A DNA stretch of 15,137 nucleotides from DASULK01 sp036381835 (GTDB lineage: Bacteria; Actinomycetota; Actinomycetes; Mycobacteriales; Micromonosporaceae), in NCBI GenBank assembly GCA_036381835.1, contig DASVCA010000085.1:1-15137 (forward strand), in the 5' to 3' direction. Both the position numbers and the translations under genes were made by a program. This document shows, in pieces, positions 7,476-14,320 of this stretch (its first letter is position 1; each line of letters opens with the position of its first letter). Below the pieces are notes generated by a model, which worked only from the letters and a program-made list of their open reading frames with translations, was not told the DNA's origin and searched no databases.

Positions 7476-8581
7476 TGGGTTCGCTGCGTTCGGTCGTCCT
7501 GGCGGGCGGCGGCACCGGGGGTCACATCTACCCGTTGCTCGCCTTCGCGGATTGTCTGCGACGGCACGATCCCGGCGTACGCATCACCTGTCTCGGCACC
7601 CCCCGCGGGCTGGAGAACGAGCTCATCCCGCAGCACGGGTACGAGTTGCGGCACGTGCCCGCCTACCAGTTGCCCCGGTCGGTCAACCTGGACCTGCTGC
7701 GCACCCCCGGCCGGATGTGGACCGCGGCCCGGGTCGCGGGCAAGATCCTCGACGAGGTGCGGGCCGACGTGGTCGTCGGGTTCGGCGGCTACGTCTCGGT
7801 GCCGGCCTATCTGGCCGCCTGGCGGCGCGAACTGCCGATCGTCATCCACGAGGTGAACGTCCCGCCGGGCGTGGCCAACCGGCTCGGCATGAAGTTCACC
7901 CGACACGTCGCGGTCGGCTTCCCGCACCAGCCGGCCCAGTCGGAGGTGCTGCGCGACGCGCGGGTCGTCGGCGTCCCCTTGCGACAGTCGATCGCGCGGC
8001 TCGATCGCGCGGCCGCCCGGTCGGCGGCGCGGGCGCACTTCGGACTCCACCCCGAGCTGCCCACGTTGTTCGTCGCCGGAGGCTCGCAGGGCGCCCGCTC
8101 GATCAACCTGGCCGTCGCCGGTGCGGCCAAGGAGCTGGCCAATGCGGGCATCCAGGTGTTGCACGTGATCGGGGCCCGTAACGAGCCGGTCGCGGTTCCC
8201 GGCGACCTGCCGGTGCCGTACGTGACCCTGCCGTACCTGTCGCGAATGGAGCTCGGGTACGCCGCCGCCGACCTCATGTTGGCCCGCGGCGGCGCGATGA
8301 CCTGTGCGGAGGTCGCCGCGATCGGGCTGCCCACCGTCTACGTGCCCTATCCGCACAGCAACCAGGAGCAGCGACGCAACGCGGTGCCGGTGGTGCAGGC
8401 GGGCGGCGGTCTGCTCGTGGACGACGCCGAGCTGAGCCCCGACTGGATCGAGCAGAACGTGATCCCGCTGGTCCGTGACCGGCAGCGGCTGGCCGCCATG
8501 GGCGCGGCTGCGGCGGCGTACGGGCGACGGGACGGCGACGAGGCGCTGCTGGAGTTCGTCTACGAGGCGGTGACCCGATGA
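7475..8581 (+). CDS. murG: MurG, lipid II-forming GlcNAc transferase
   Basis: A membrane-associated GT28 glycosyltransferase that adds GlcNAc from UDP-GlcNAc to lipid I, making lipid II. It is 368 residues from ATG 7475, which overlaps the ftsW stop and follows the purine-rich ribosome binding stretch GGAGGGAAGGGAGAG. Visible motifs are GGGTGGHIYP (11-20, glycine-rich loop 1), GFGGYVSVPA, HEVNVPPGVANRLG, GGSQGA (C-terminal domain loop) and RGGAMTCAE followed by PYPHSNQEQRRNA (donor-binding region). HEVNVPPG departs from the more usual HEQN/HEANxxPG but keeps the key His-Glu and Asn. The stop TGA shares an ATGA with a 13-codon ORF leading into murC. Confidence 0.96.
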   Translation: MGSLRSVVLAGGGTGGHIYPLLAFADCLRRHDPGVRITCLGTPRGLENELIPQHGYELRHVPAYQLPRSVNLDLLRTPGRMWTAARVAGKILDEVRADVVVGFGGYVSVPAYLAAWRRELPIVIHEVNVPPGVANRLGMKFTRHVAVGFPHQPAQSEVLRDARVVGVPLRQSIARLDRAAARSAARAHFGLHPELPTLFVAGGSQGARSINLAVAGAAKELANAGIQVLHVIGARNEPVAVPGDLPVPYVTLPYLSRMELGYAAADLMLARGGAMTCAEVAAIGLPTVYVPYPHSNQEQRRNAVPVVQAGGGLLVDDAELSPDWIEQNVIPLVRDRQRLAAMGAAAAAYGRRDGDEALLEFVYEAVTR

Positions 8582-8619
8582 CCGGATCGGATCAGCCGGC
8601 AGGCAGGAGGTTGCCATGA
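8578..8619 (+). CDS. Possible 13-codon bridging ORF between murG and murC
   Basis: ATG 8578 overlaps the murG stop as ATGA. The reading frame encodes MTGSDQPAGRRLP and stops at TGA 8617-8619, which in turn overlaps the murC ATG (8616) as ATGA. A ribosome finishing murG could re-initiate, cross the spacer and terminate exactly on the murC start. The murC ribosome binding site (AGGAGG, 8605-8610) lies inside it. This may be a coupling relay or coincidence; a stable peptide product is unlikely. Confidence 0.2.
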   Translation: MTGSDQPAGRRLP

Positions 8620-10106
8620 ATATCACCCAGTTGTGTCCGGCCGGCACCATGACCGCCGAGGATCTCGGCACCGTACATCTGATCGGCATCGGCGGGATCG
8701 GCATGAGCGGGCTGGCCCGGCTGCTGTTGACCCGGGGCATCCGGGTGACCGGCAGTGAACTGCGCGAATGGCCTGCGTTGGCCGGGCTGCGGGCGCTGGG
8801 CGGGATCGTCCACATGCGGCACGAGCCGACCAACCTCGACGGTGTGGACACCGTCGTGTACTCCTCCGCGATCCCACCGGACCATCTGGAACTCGTCGAG
8901 GCCCGGCGGCGCGGACTGCGGGTGCTGCACCGCTCGGAGGCGCTGGCCGCGGCGATGACCGGCCGGCGGACCATCGCGGTCGCGGGTACCCACGGCAAGA
9001 CCACCACCACGTCGATGGTCACCCTCGTGTTGCAGCAGGCCGGGCAGGATCCGTCGTTCGTGATCGGCGGCGAGCTCTCCGAGGTGGGCTCCAACGCACA
9101 TCACGGCAGCGGTGAGTACTTCGTCGCCGAGGCGGACGAGAGCGACCGGTCCTTCCTGCTCTACCGGCCGTACGTGTCGATCGTCACCAACATCGACGCG
9201 GATCATCTGAACACGTACGGCGACTATGCCGGCCTGGCGGCGGCGTTCGCGGACTTCGCCCGGCTGACCGACCCGGACGGCTTCGTCGTCGTCTGTGCCG
9301 ACGACCCCGGTACTCGGAGGATGGCCGAGACACTGCGTGCCGAGGGCCGCCGTGTGTTCACCTACGGGGAGTCCGAGGACGCGGACCTGCGGTTGTCCGA
9401 ACTGGCCGCCTCTGCGCGCGGCGTCCGCTACCTGGCGGCACTGGACGGTCGACCGCTCGGCGAGATCCGGCTGCCGGTGCCGGGCCGTCCGCTCGGTCTC
9501 AACAGCGCCGCGGCGGTGCTCACCGCACTCAAGCTCGGGCTGCCGCTGGAGGCCGCGACCGCGGCGCTGGCCGCGTTCCCCGGGGTGCGGCGGCGCTTCG
9601 AGCACAAGGGCACAGCGGACGGGGTGCAGGTCTACGACGAGTACGCCTACCACCCGACCTCGATCACGGCGGCGTTGCAGACGCTACGCGAGGTGGCCGC
9701 CGGTGGCGACCTGATCGTCGTCTATCAGCCGTACCGGGTCTACCGCACCCGCGATCTGCAGGATGAGTTGGCGCAGGCGCTGTCCCTCGCCGATCAGGTG
9801 GTGATGCTCGAGGTGTTCGGGCCGGGCGAGGTACGCCGGCCGGGTGAGGGTGGAGTGGCCCTCACCGAGGCGATCCCGTTGCCGGCCGACCGGAAGATCT
9901 TCGTCGAGTCCTGGCAGGACGTGCCCGCCGAGGTGGTGCGTCGGGCTCGCCCCGGTGACCTGGTGGTGACGATGGGCGCGCCGCCGATCTCCCTGATGGG
10001 GGACGAACTGCTGACCGCGCTCGCCGCCCGTGCCGGTGGCGGATCGACCGCCCGATACCTCGGGGTGGGGGGCGAGGAGATCCCGCGGGCGGGCGACGAT
10101 CTATGA
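8616..10106 (+). CDS. murC: MurC-family UDP-N-acetylmuramate:amino acid ligase with divergent C-terminal motifs
   Basis: The first Mur ligase, normally joining L-alanine to UDP-MurNAc. It is 496 residues from ATG 8616, with AGGAGG 5 bases upstream. The N-terminal part is canonical: GIGGIGMSG (24-32), ATP loop GTHGKTTTT (124-132), EADESD (172-177) and DADHLNTYGDY. The C-terminal domain departs from the family. The usual DDYAHHPTE is DEYAYHPTS (341-349), and the usual QPHRxSRT / QPHLFSRT is QPYRVYRT (371-378). Both changes replace a conserved histidine by tyrosine in motifs that line the amino-acid site. GAPPISLMGDELL near the end replaces the common GAG stretch. I infer possible altered first-residue choice (glycine). 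It remains clearly MurC by architecture and context. The stop overlaps ftsQ as ATGA. Confidence 0.92.
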   Translation: MNITQLCPAGTMTAEDLGTVHLIGIGGIGMSGLARLLLTRGIRVTGSELREWPALAGLRALGGIVHMRHEPTNLDGVDTVVYSSAIPPDHLELVEARRRGLRVLHRSEALAAAMTGRRTIAVAGTHGKTTTTSMVTLVLQQAGQDPSFVIGGELSEVGSNAHHGSGEYFVAEADESDRSFLLYRPYVSIVTNIDADHLNTYGDYAGLAAAFADFARLTDPDGFVVVCADDPGTRRMAETLRAEGRRVFTYGESEDADLRLSELAASARGVRYLAALDGRPLGEIRLPVPGRPLGLNSAAAVLTALKLGLPLEAATAALAAFPGVRRRFEHKGTADGVQVYDEYAYHPTSITAALQTLREVAAGGDLIVVYQPYRVYRTRDLQDELAQALSLADQVVMLEVFGPGEVRRPGEGGVALTEAIPLPADRKIFVESWQDVPAEVVRRARPGDLVVTMGAPPISLMGDELLTALAARAGGGSTARYLGVGGEEIPRAGDDL

Positions 10107-10951
10107 GGCCGGACCCGTCGCGTACCCGGGGCCGCGGTGGCTCGGTGCGCACCGGCGGGTCGTCCGGCCGGGCCCGCAGCGCGCCACGCGCCTCGGCCAC
10201 CCGCCGATGGCGGCTGGTGCGCGCGCGCAGCGACGCGGTGCCGCCGTCGGTGCGACGGTTCATGCGTCGTGCCCGGCAACGTCGGCTACGGGCCGCCCTG
10301 CCTTGGGCCGTGCCGGCCGGGTTGCTGGCGCTTGCCGCGATCGGTGCCTGGCTCGTTCTCGGCACCGGCGTCTTCGGGGTCCGTGAGGTGCGGGTGGTCG
10401 GCGCACAACTGCTCACCCCGGCGCAGGTTCGCGAGGCCGCCGCGGTGCCGGAGGGCAGTCCGCTGGCACGGGTCGACCTCGCGGCCGTGGGCGCCCGGAT
10501 CGAGGCACTGGCACCGGTCGATCGGGTCACGGTGCGTCGCGACTGGCCGAGCACGCTGGTCGTCGAGGTGGTGGAGCGGGTCGGGGTGGCGGTGGTGCCG
10601 CAGGAGCGACAGTTCGCGGTCGTGGATCACACCGGGGTCGTGTTCCGAGTGGTGGCCGAGCCCCCGGACGGGCTGCCCACGCTGCGGGTGACCAGCCCGG
10701 GGCCGGACGATGCGGCGACCCGTGTCGGTCTGACCGTCCTGGCCACGTTGACTCCGCAATTGCGCGAGCGGTTGATCGAGGTGGACGTCGATGCTCCGGC
10801 GCGGATCAGGCTGCTGCTCGACGGCGGTCGCACCGTGGTCTGGGGCGATGCCTCTCAAGGGGAGGCGAAGGCGCGGGTGGCGACCGTGCTGCTCGACCGG
10901 GAAAGCGGGGTGATCGACGTGAGTGTCCCGGATGTGATCACGATCAGCTAA
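10103..10951 (+). CDS. ftsQ: FtsQ/DivIB-type division protein
   Basis: A single-pass membrane protein of the divisome that, with FtsL and FtsB/DivIC, links the ring to FtsW-FtsI. It is 282 residues from ATG 10103, which overlaps the murC stop (ATGA). The first 64 residues are an Arg-rich cytoplasmic tail, longer than in many homologues. They are followed by one hydrophobic segment (about 65-87), then a POTRA domain beginning FGVREVRVVGAQLLTP (about 91-160) and the beta domain with the VVDHTGVVFRV stretch. It ends in IDVSVPDVITIS, the usual ending of actinobacterial FtsQ. Sequence conservation is low in this family, so the call rests on the architecture, the C-terminal motif and the position between murC and ftsZ. 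Confidence 0.93.
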   Translation: MRPDPSRTRGRGGSVRTGGSSGRARSAPRASATRRWRLVRARSDAVPPSVRRFMRRARQRRLRAALPWAVPAGLLALAAIGAWLVLGTGVFGVREVRVVGAQLLTPAQVREAAAVPEGSPLARVDLAAVGARIEALAPVDRVTVRRDWPSTLVVEVVERVGVAVVPQERQFAVVDHTGVVFRVVAEPPDGLPTLRVTSPGPDDAATRVGLTVLATLTPQLRERLIEVDVDAPARIRLLLDGGRTVVWGDASQGEAKARVATVLLDRESGVIDVSVPDVITIS

Positions 10952-11056
10952 GTGCTGCTCACCGATAGTCGATATAACCGAACCGGGGTCCGACACGCCG
11001 CACGGATCCTTGGATCACGCCTCGACGACGCATACGTTTCCGGTGAGGCTCAGCGG

Positions 11057-11085
11057 TTGACATAAGTCTAAACCTCTAGTAGAGG
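11057..11085 (+). promoter_or_regulatory. Likely ftsZ promoter (TTGACA, 17-base spacer, TAGAGG)
   Basis: A perfect -35 hexamer TTGACA (11057-11062) is followed after 17 bases by TAGAGG (11080-11085) as the probable -10, which would give a leader of about 90 bases before the ftsZ ATG. The final G instead of T makes the -10 imperfect. A TAGTAG at 11077-11082 is closer to hand but spaced only 14 bases. ftsZ commonly has its own promoters in the ftsQ-ftsZ interval, which fits. Confidence 0.6.
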
Positions 11086-11106
11086 GTGAGGGTTACCCTC
11101 TCCCTC
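11073..11106. repeat. Two adjoining dyads at the ftsZ -10 and start region
   Basis: The first dyad is CCTCTA-G-TAGAGG (11073-11085), a perfect 6-base inverted repeat that covers the -10. The second has arms GAGGGTGAGGGT (11082-11093) and ACCCTCTCCCTC (11095-11106), 12 bases each with one mismatch and a single central T. The one-base centre suits a DNA-bound dimer better than an RNA hairpin. Position over the promoter suggests an operator; the protein is unknown. Confidence 0.5.
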
Positions 11107-11182
11107 CCGCAGGTGGCGGATGTCGAGCGTGGCCCGGCCAGGTCGCACCGCACGTCCGAGAAGTTGAAGGGAAGGCGCCCCG

Positions 11183-12307
11183 ATGACACCTCCGCACAAC
11201 TATCTGGCGGTAATCAAGGTTGTCGGCATCGGTGGCGGCGGGGTCAACGCCGTCAACCGGATGATCGAGGTCGGTCTGAAGGGCGTGGAGTTCATCGCGA
11301 TCAACACCGACGCCCAGGCCCTGCTGATGAGCGATGCCGACGTCAAACTGGACGTCGGCCGGGAGCTGACGCGAGGGCTCGGTGCCGGAGCCAATCCCGA
11401 GGTGGGCAAGAACGCCGCAGAGGATCACCGGGACGAGATCGAGGAGGTCCTCAAGGGCGCCGACATGGTCTTCGTCACCTGTGGCGAGGGCGGCGGCACG
11501 GGCACCGGTGGGGCGCCGGTGGTGGCCAACATCGCCCGCAAACTCGGCGCCCTGACCATCGGCGTGGTGACCCGGCCGTTCTCCTTCGAAGGCAAACGCC
11601 GCCAGGTGCAGGCGGAGGCGGGCATCGAGGAACTGCGCAACCAGTGCGACACGCTGATCGTGATTCCCAACGACCGGCTTCTCGCGCTCGGCGATCGCAG
11701 CATCAGCATGATGGACGCGTTCCGCCAGGCCGACCAGGTGCTGCTCTCCGGGGTCCAGGGCATCACCGACCTGATCACCACACCAGGCCTGATCAACCTC
11801 GACTTCGCCGATGTGAAGAGCGTGATGAGCGGTGCGGGCAGTGCGCTGATGGGCATCGGCAGCGCCCGGGGGGAGAACCGTGCCGTGGAGGCCGCCGAGG
11901 CCGCGATCTCCAGTCCGTTGCTGGAACAGAGCATGGATGGCGCGCGTGGCGTGCTGCTCTCCATCGCGGGCGGCTCCGACCTCGGCCTGTTCGAGATCAA
12001 CGATGCGGCCCAACTGGTGACCGATGCCGCACACCCGGATGCGAACATCATCTTCGGCGCGGTAATCGACGACGCGCTCGGTGACGAGGTGCGGGTGACC
12101 GTCATCGCCGCGGGCTTCGACGGTGGCACACCCGCCTACAAGCCGGCCGAGCAGCCGCGCAAGGCTGCGCCCGAGCAGCCGTCGCAGCAGCCGCGGACCA
12201 GCGGGTCGGGGACCACCCCCACGCAGTCCACGTCGCCCGCGCCGGCGCCCCGGCGGATACTGTTCGACGATGTGGATGTCCCCGATTTCCTGAAGAACGG
12301 GTCCTGA
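11183..12307 (+). CDS. ftsZ: FtsZ, tubulin-like division ring GTPase
   Basis: Polymerises with GTP at mid-cell or sporulation septa to form the cytokinetic ring. It is 374 residues from ATG 11183, with GAAGGGAAGG 7 bases upstream. Nucleotide-binding residues are in GIGGGGVNAVNRM (15-27) and the tubulin signature GGGTGTG (103-109). The catalytic T7 loop NLDFAD (205-210) is intact. The core ends near VTVIAAGFDGG. A 45-50 residue disordered linker, rich in Pro, Gln, Ser and Thr, follows, and then the conserved C-terminal peptide DDVDVPDFLKNGS, which binds SepF and other partners. SepF is encoded two genes downstream. Sequence is highly canonical for actinobacteria. It is followed after only 7 bases by yggS. 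Confidence 0.98.
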   Translation: MTPPHNYLAVIKVVGIGGGGVNAVNRMIEVGLKGVEFIAINTDAQALLMSDADVKLDVGRELTRGLGAGANPEVGKNAAEDHRDEIEEVLKGADMVFVTCGEGGGTGTGGAPVVANIARKLGALTIGVVTRPFSFEGKRRQVQAEAGIEELRNQCDTLIVIPNDRLLALGDRSISMMDAFRQADQVLLSGVQGITDLITTPGLINLDFADVKSVMSGAGSALMGIGSARGENRAVEAAEAAISSPLLEQSMDGARGVLLSIAGGSDLGLFEINDAAQLVTDAAHPDANIIFGAVIDDALGDEVRVTVIAAGFDGGTPAYKPAEQPRKAAPEQPSQQPRTSGSGTTPTQSTSPAPAPRRILFDDVDVPDFLKNGS

Positions 12308-12314
12308 CCGCGGC

Positions 12315-13061
12315 ATGACCGAGACGACGGACGCGGCGCTCGACGAGCGCCGCGCACAGCTTGCCGATCGGCTGGCCCACGTGACCGCGCGAATCGAGGC
12401 GGCGTGCGCGGCGGCCGGGCGGGACCCGGCCGAGATCACACTGATCGCGGTCACCAAGACGTATCCGACCAGTGACGTACTGCTGCTGGCCGAGCTCGGC
12501 GTCACCGACTTCGGGGAGAACCGCGACCAGGAGGCGGCGGTGAAGGCCCCTGCCGTGGCTGCCGCGCAGGTTGCGGTTCGCTGGCATTTCGTGGGCCGGT
12601 TGCAGCGCAACAAATGTCGATCCGTGGTCGGGTACGCGGACCTGGTTCACTCGGTCGACAGCGTTCGCTTGGCACAAGCGCTGGGGGAGGCCGCGCGGCG
12701 CGGCCGAGACCGACCGCTGGACGTGCTGGTACAGGTGAGCATCGACGGTGATGCCGCGCGCGGTGGCGCGGTGGCCGGCCTCGGCGACGCCGATCGTGAT
12801 CTCGATACGGTCGTGACGGCGATCGTGAACCAGGAGCGGCTGCGCCTGGCCGGGGTGATGGCGGTTGCCCCGCTGGACTGGGCGCCGACGGAGGCGTTCG
12901 CGCGGCTGGCTGAACTGGCGGCCCGGTTGCGCGACCGACACCCGCAGGCCACGGTGATCTCCGCGGGTATGAGCGGCGATCTCGAGGCGGCGATCCGCCA
13001 CGGCGCGACACACGTGCGAATCGGCAGCGCGTTACTCGGCATGCGCAACCCGCTGCGCTAG
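12315..13061 (+). CDS. yggS: YggS/YlmE-family pyridoxal-phosphate homeostasis protein
   Basis: A PLP-binding, single-domain TIM-barrel protein thought to buffer pyridoxal phosphate and affect amino acid pools; no catalytic reaction is established. It is 248 residues from ATG 12315. The PLP lysine is in ITLIAVTKTYP (Lys48). Other family motifs are FGENRDQE, WHFVGRLQRNK, HSVDS and SAGMSGDLEAAIRHGATHVRIGSALLG (phosphate binding). A short acidic and Asp-rich insertion (about residues 155-165, ...AGLGDADRDLD...) is visible before the second half. It lies directly after ftsZ, whereas in many actinobacteria pgeF (ylmD) intervenes. One TTA codon is at 13032-13034. Confidence 0.93.
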   Translation: MTETTDAALDERRAQLADRLAHVTARIEAACAAAGRDPAEITLIAVTKTYPTSDVLLLAELGVTDFGENRDQEAAVKAPAVAAAQVAVRWHFVGRLQRNKCRSVVGYADLVHSVDSVRLAQALGEAARRGRDRPLDVLVQVSIDGDAARGGAVAGLGDADRDLDTVVTAIVNQERLRLAGVMAVAPLDWAPTEAFARLAELAARLRDRHPQATVISAGMSGDLEAAIRHGATHVRIGSALLGMRNPLR

Positions 13062-13072
13062 CCTGAGCTTTG

Positions 13073-13094
13073 CAAACTACACCCGTGTTGTTTG
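13073..13094. promoter_or_regulatory. 22-base operator-like palindrome upstream of sepF
   Basis: Arms CAAACTACAC and GTGTTGTTTG flank a central CC; nine of ten positions are complementary (one mismatch). It starts 11 bases after the yggS stop and lies about 150 bases before sepF. The AT-rich arms stand out in the surrounding GC-rich DNA. There is no T-tract, so it is not an ordinary terminator. The rest of the 184-base spacer (13062-13245) shows no convincing promoter hexamers and no further gene. Confidence 0.5.
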
Positions 13095-13245
13095 GGGCGG
13101 ATCCCCGTGGTCGGGGGGCCGCGTGACCAGCGTTCGCTGGCCGCGTCGGGGAATCGTCCCAGGCTGGTGGGCGCATTGTGTCCACATGCGGGACGAACGG
13201 CGCGGCAGGGGGCACGTGCCGTACAGCGGGACGGAGGGGCGCGGC

Positions 13246-13929
13246 GTGGGTGCACTGCGCAGAGCCGGGGTCTGGCTAGGCCTCGTGGAGGACGATGAGG
13301 ACCGGTCGTACGACGACGGCGGCTACGAGCAGAGTAGCTACCGTGATTCGGCGTACCGGCGCAGCCGCTACGCCGATGAACTCGCCGAGGAGGACGACGC
13401 CGACGAGCGCTCGACGTTTCCCCGCGCGCGTAGCGGCGAGCGAGGGCGACTGTCCGCTCGAACCAGGTCCCGCGTCGAGACCGACCGGTCGGAGGCGGAG
13501 CGGTCCGAGGGTGGTGACCGCTCCAGCGTGCGGTCGATCACTCGGGCGTCGGAGCAGCCCACCGCCCTCACCTACCACACCCGGGACAATCTGGCGCTCG
13601 CGCCGCAGCCTCATCTGCGGGAGCGGGCGGTGTTGGCCGACGAGGAGCAGCGCTACCAGATCACCACGCTGCACCCGACCACGTACCGGGAGGCCCGGAC
13701 GATCGGCGAGCACTTCCGCGACGGCGTACCGGTGATCATCAATCTCACCGAGATGGAGGAGGCGGACGCGCGCCGCCTGGTGGACTTCGCCGCCGGTCTG
13801 GCGTTCGGGCTGCGCGGTACGATCGAGCGGGTGACCAACCGAGTGTTCTTGCTCTCACCGGCGAACGTTCAGGTCACCGCGGAGGACAAGGCCAAGATCG
13901 CTGAGGGCGGCTTCTACGGCATGAGCTAG
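13246..13929 (+). CDS. sepF: SepF, membrane anchor of the FtsZ ring
   Basis: Tethers FtsZ filaments to the membrane and shapes the septum; it is the main FtsZ anchor in actinobacteria that lack FtsA. The chosen start is GTG 13246 (227 residues), because GGAGGGG sits 6 bases upstream and the product then begins MGALRRAGVWLGLVEDD, the expected amphipathic membrane-binding helix. An in-frame GTG at 13123 would add 41 unrelated residues. Residues about 15-130 form a long charged linker (Arg, Glu, Asp, Ser, Tyr). The SepF core (about 137-215, YQITTLHPTTYREA through RVFLLSPANV) follows, with the dimer and FtsZ-binding surface, and it ends FYGMS. Length is at the upper end for the family because of the linker. 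The substrate FtsZ is encoded two genes upstream. Confidence 0.94.
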   Translation: MGALRRAGVWLGLVEDDEDRSYDDGGYEQSSYRDSAYRRSRYADELAEEDDADERSTFPRARSGERGRLSARTRSRVETDRSEAERSEGGDRSSVRSITRASEQPTALTYHTRDNLALAPQPHLRERAVLADEEQRYQITTLHPTTYREARTIGEHFRDGVPVIINLTEMEEADARRLVDFAAGLAFGLRGTIERVTNRVFLLSPANVQVTAEDKAKIAEGGFYGMS

Positions 13930-13969
13930 CGCCCGACGCGCCACACCACACCCGGGGGGATACCGAGCC

Positions 13970-14269
13970 GTGCTTTCGATCCTGTTCCAGGTGCTGTATC
14001 TCCTCGTTTATCTGTTCTTGCTGCTGCTTTTGGCCAGGTTTGTCATGGCTGCCGTGCTGCAGTACGGCCGGCGTTGGCAGCCTGGTCGAGCAGCGGCGGC
14101 CGGACTTGAGACGGTGTGGAGCGTTACCGACCCGCCCCTGCGGACGTTAAGGCGAGTGATCCCACCATTGCGAATTGGTACCGTGAGCATCGACCTGGCC
14201 TCGCTTGTGCTCCTGGTTATCCTGTTCGTGCTGATGGTGTTCGTGTTAGAGCCGCTGATCTACCTGTGA
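13970..14269 (+). CDS. yggT: YggT-family small membrane protein
   Basis: A 99-residue integral membrane protein of the YggT family, usually found between sepF and divIVA in Gram-positive dcw clusters; its molecular role is not established. The start is GTG 13970, preceded by GGGGGGA at 9 bases. Two hydrophobic segments (about residues 3-30 and 73-97) flank a cytoplasmic or external loop with TDPPLRTLRRVIPPLRIG, the family signature. It contains two TTA leucine codons (14147-14149, 14246-14248) and visibly more T-rich codons than its neighbours, partly because leucine is so abundant. The next gene, divIVA, starts 51 bases later. Confidence 0.88.
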   Translation: MLSILFQVLYLLVYLFLLLLLARFVMAAVLQYGRRWQPGRAAAAGLETVWSVTDPPLRTLRRVIPPLRIGTVSIDLASLVLLVILFVLMVFVLEPLIYL

Positions 14270-14320
14270 AAACCGGTTGATCAGCACGCAACGCGGCCGC
14301 AACTGACCCGAGGAGTTTCG

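Noticed and set aside
7145..9094. Minus-strand 649-codon open frame across ftsW, murG and murC
   Set aside because: No recognisable domain, and it is antisense to three well-supported genes; GC-rich codon bias explains its length.
11005..11016. Palindrome GATCCTTGGATC in the ftsQ-ftsZ spacer
   Set aside because: Short, no promoter element nearby, and readily expected by chance.
13104..13122. CCCCG/CGGGG hairpin in the sepF leader as a terminator
   Set aside because: Five-base stem with no T-tract; common by chance at this GC content.
14271..14320. Separate divIVA promoter starting at TTGATC, with AACCGGTT nearby
   Set aside because: No acceptable -10 at 16-19 bases; the 8-base palindrome is too short to interpret.
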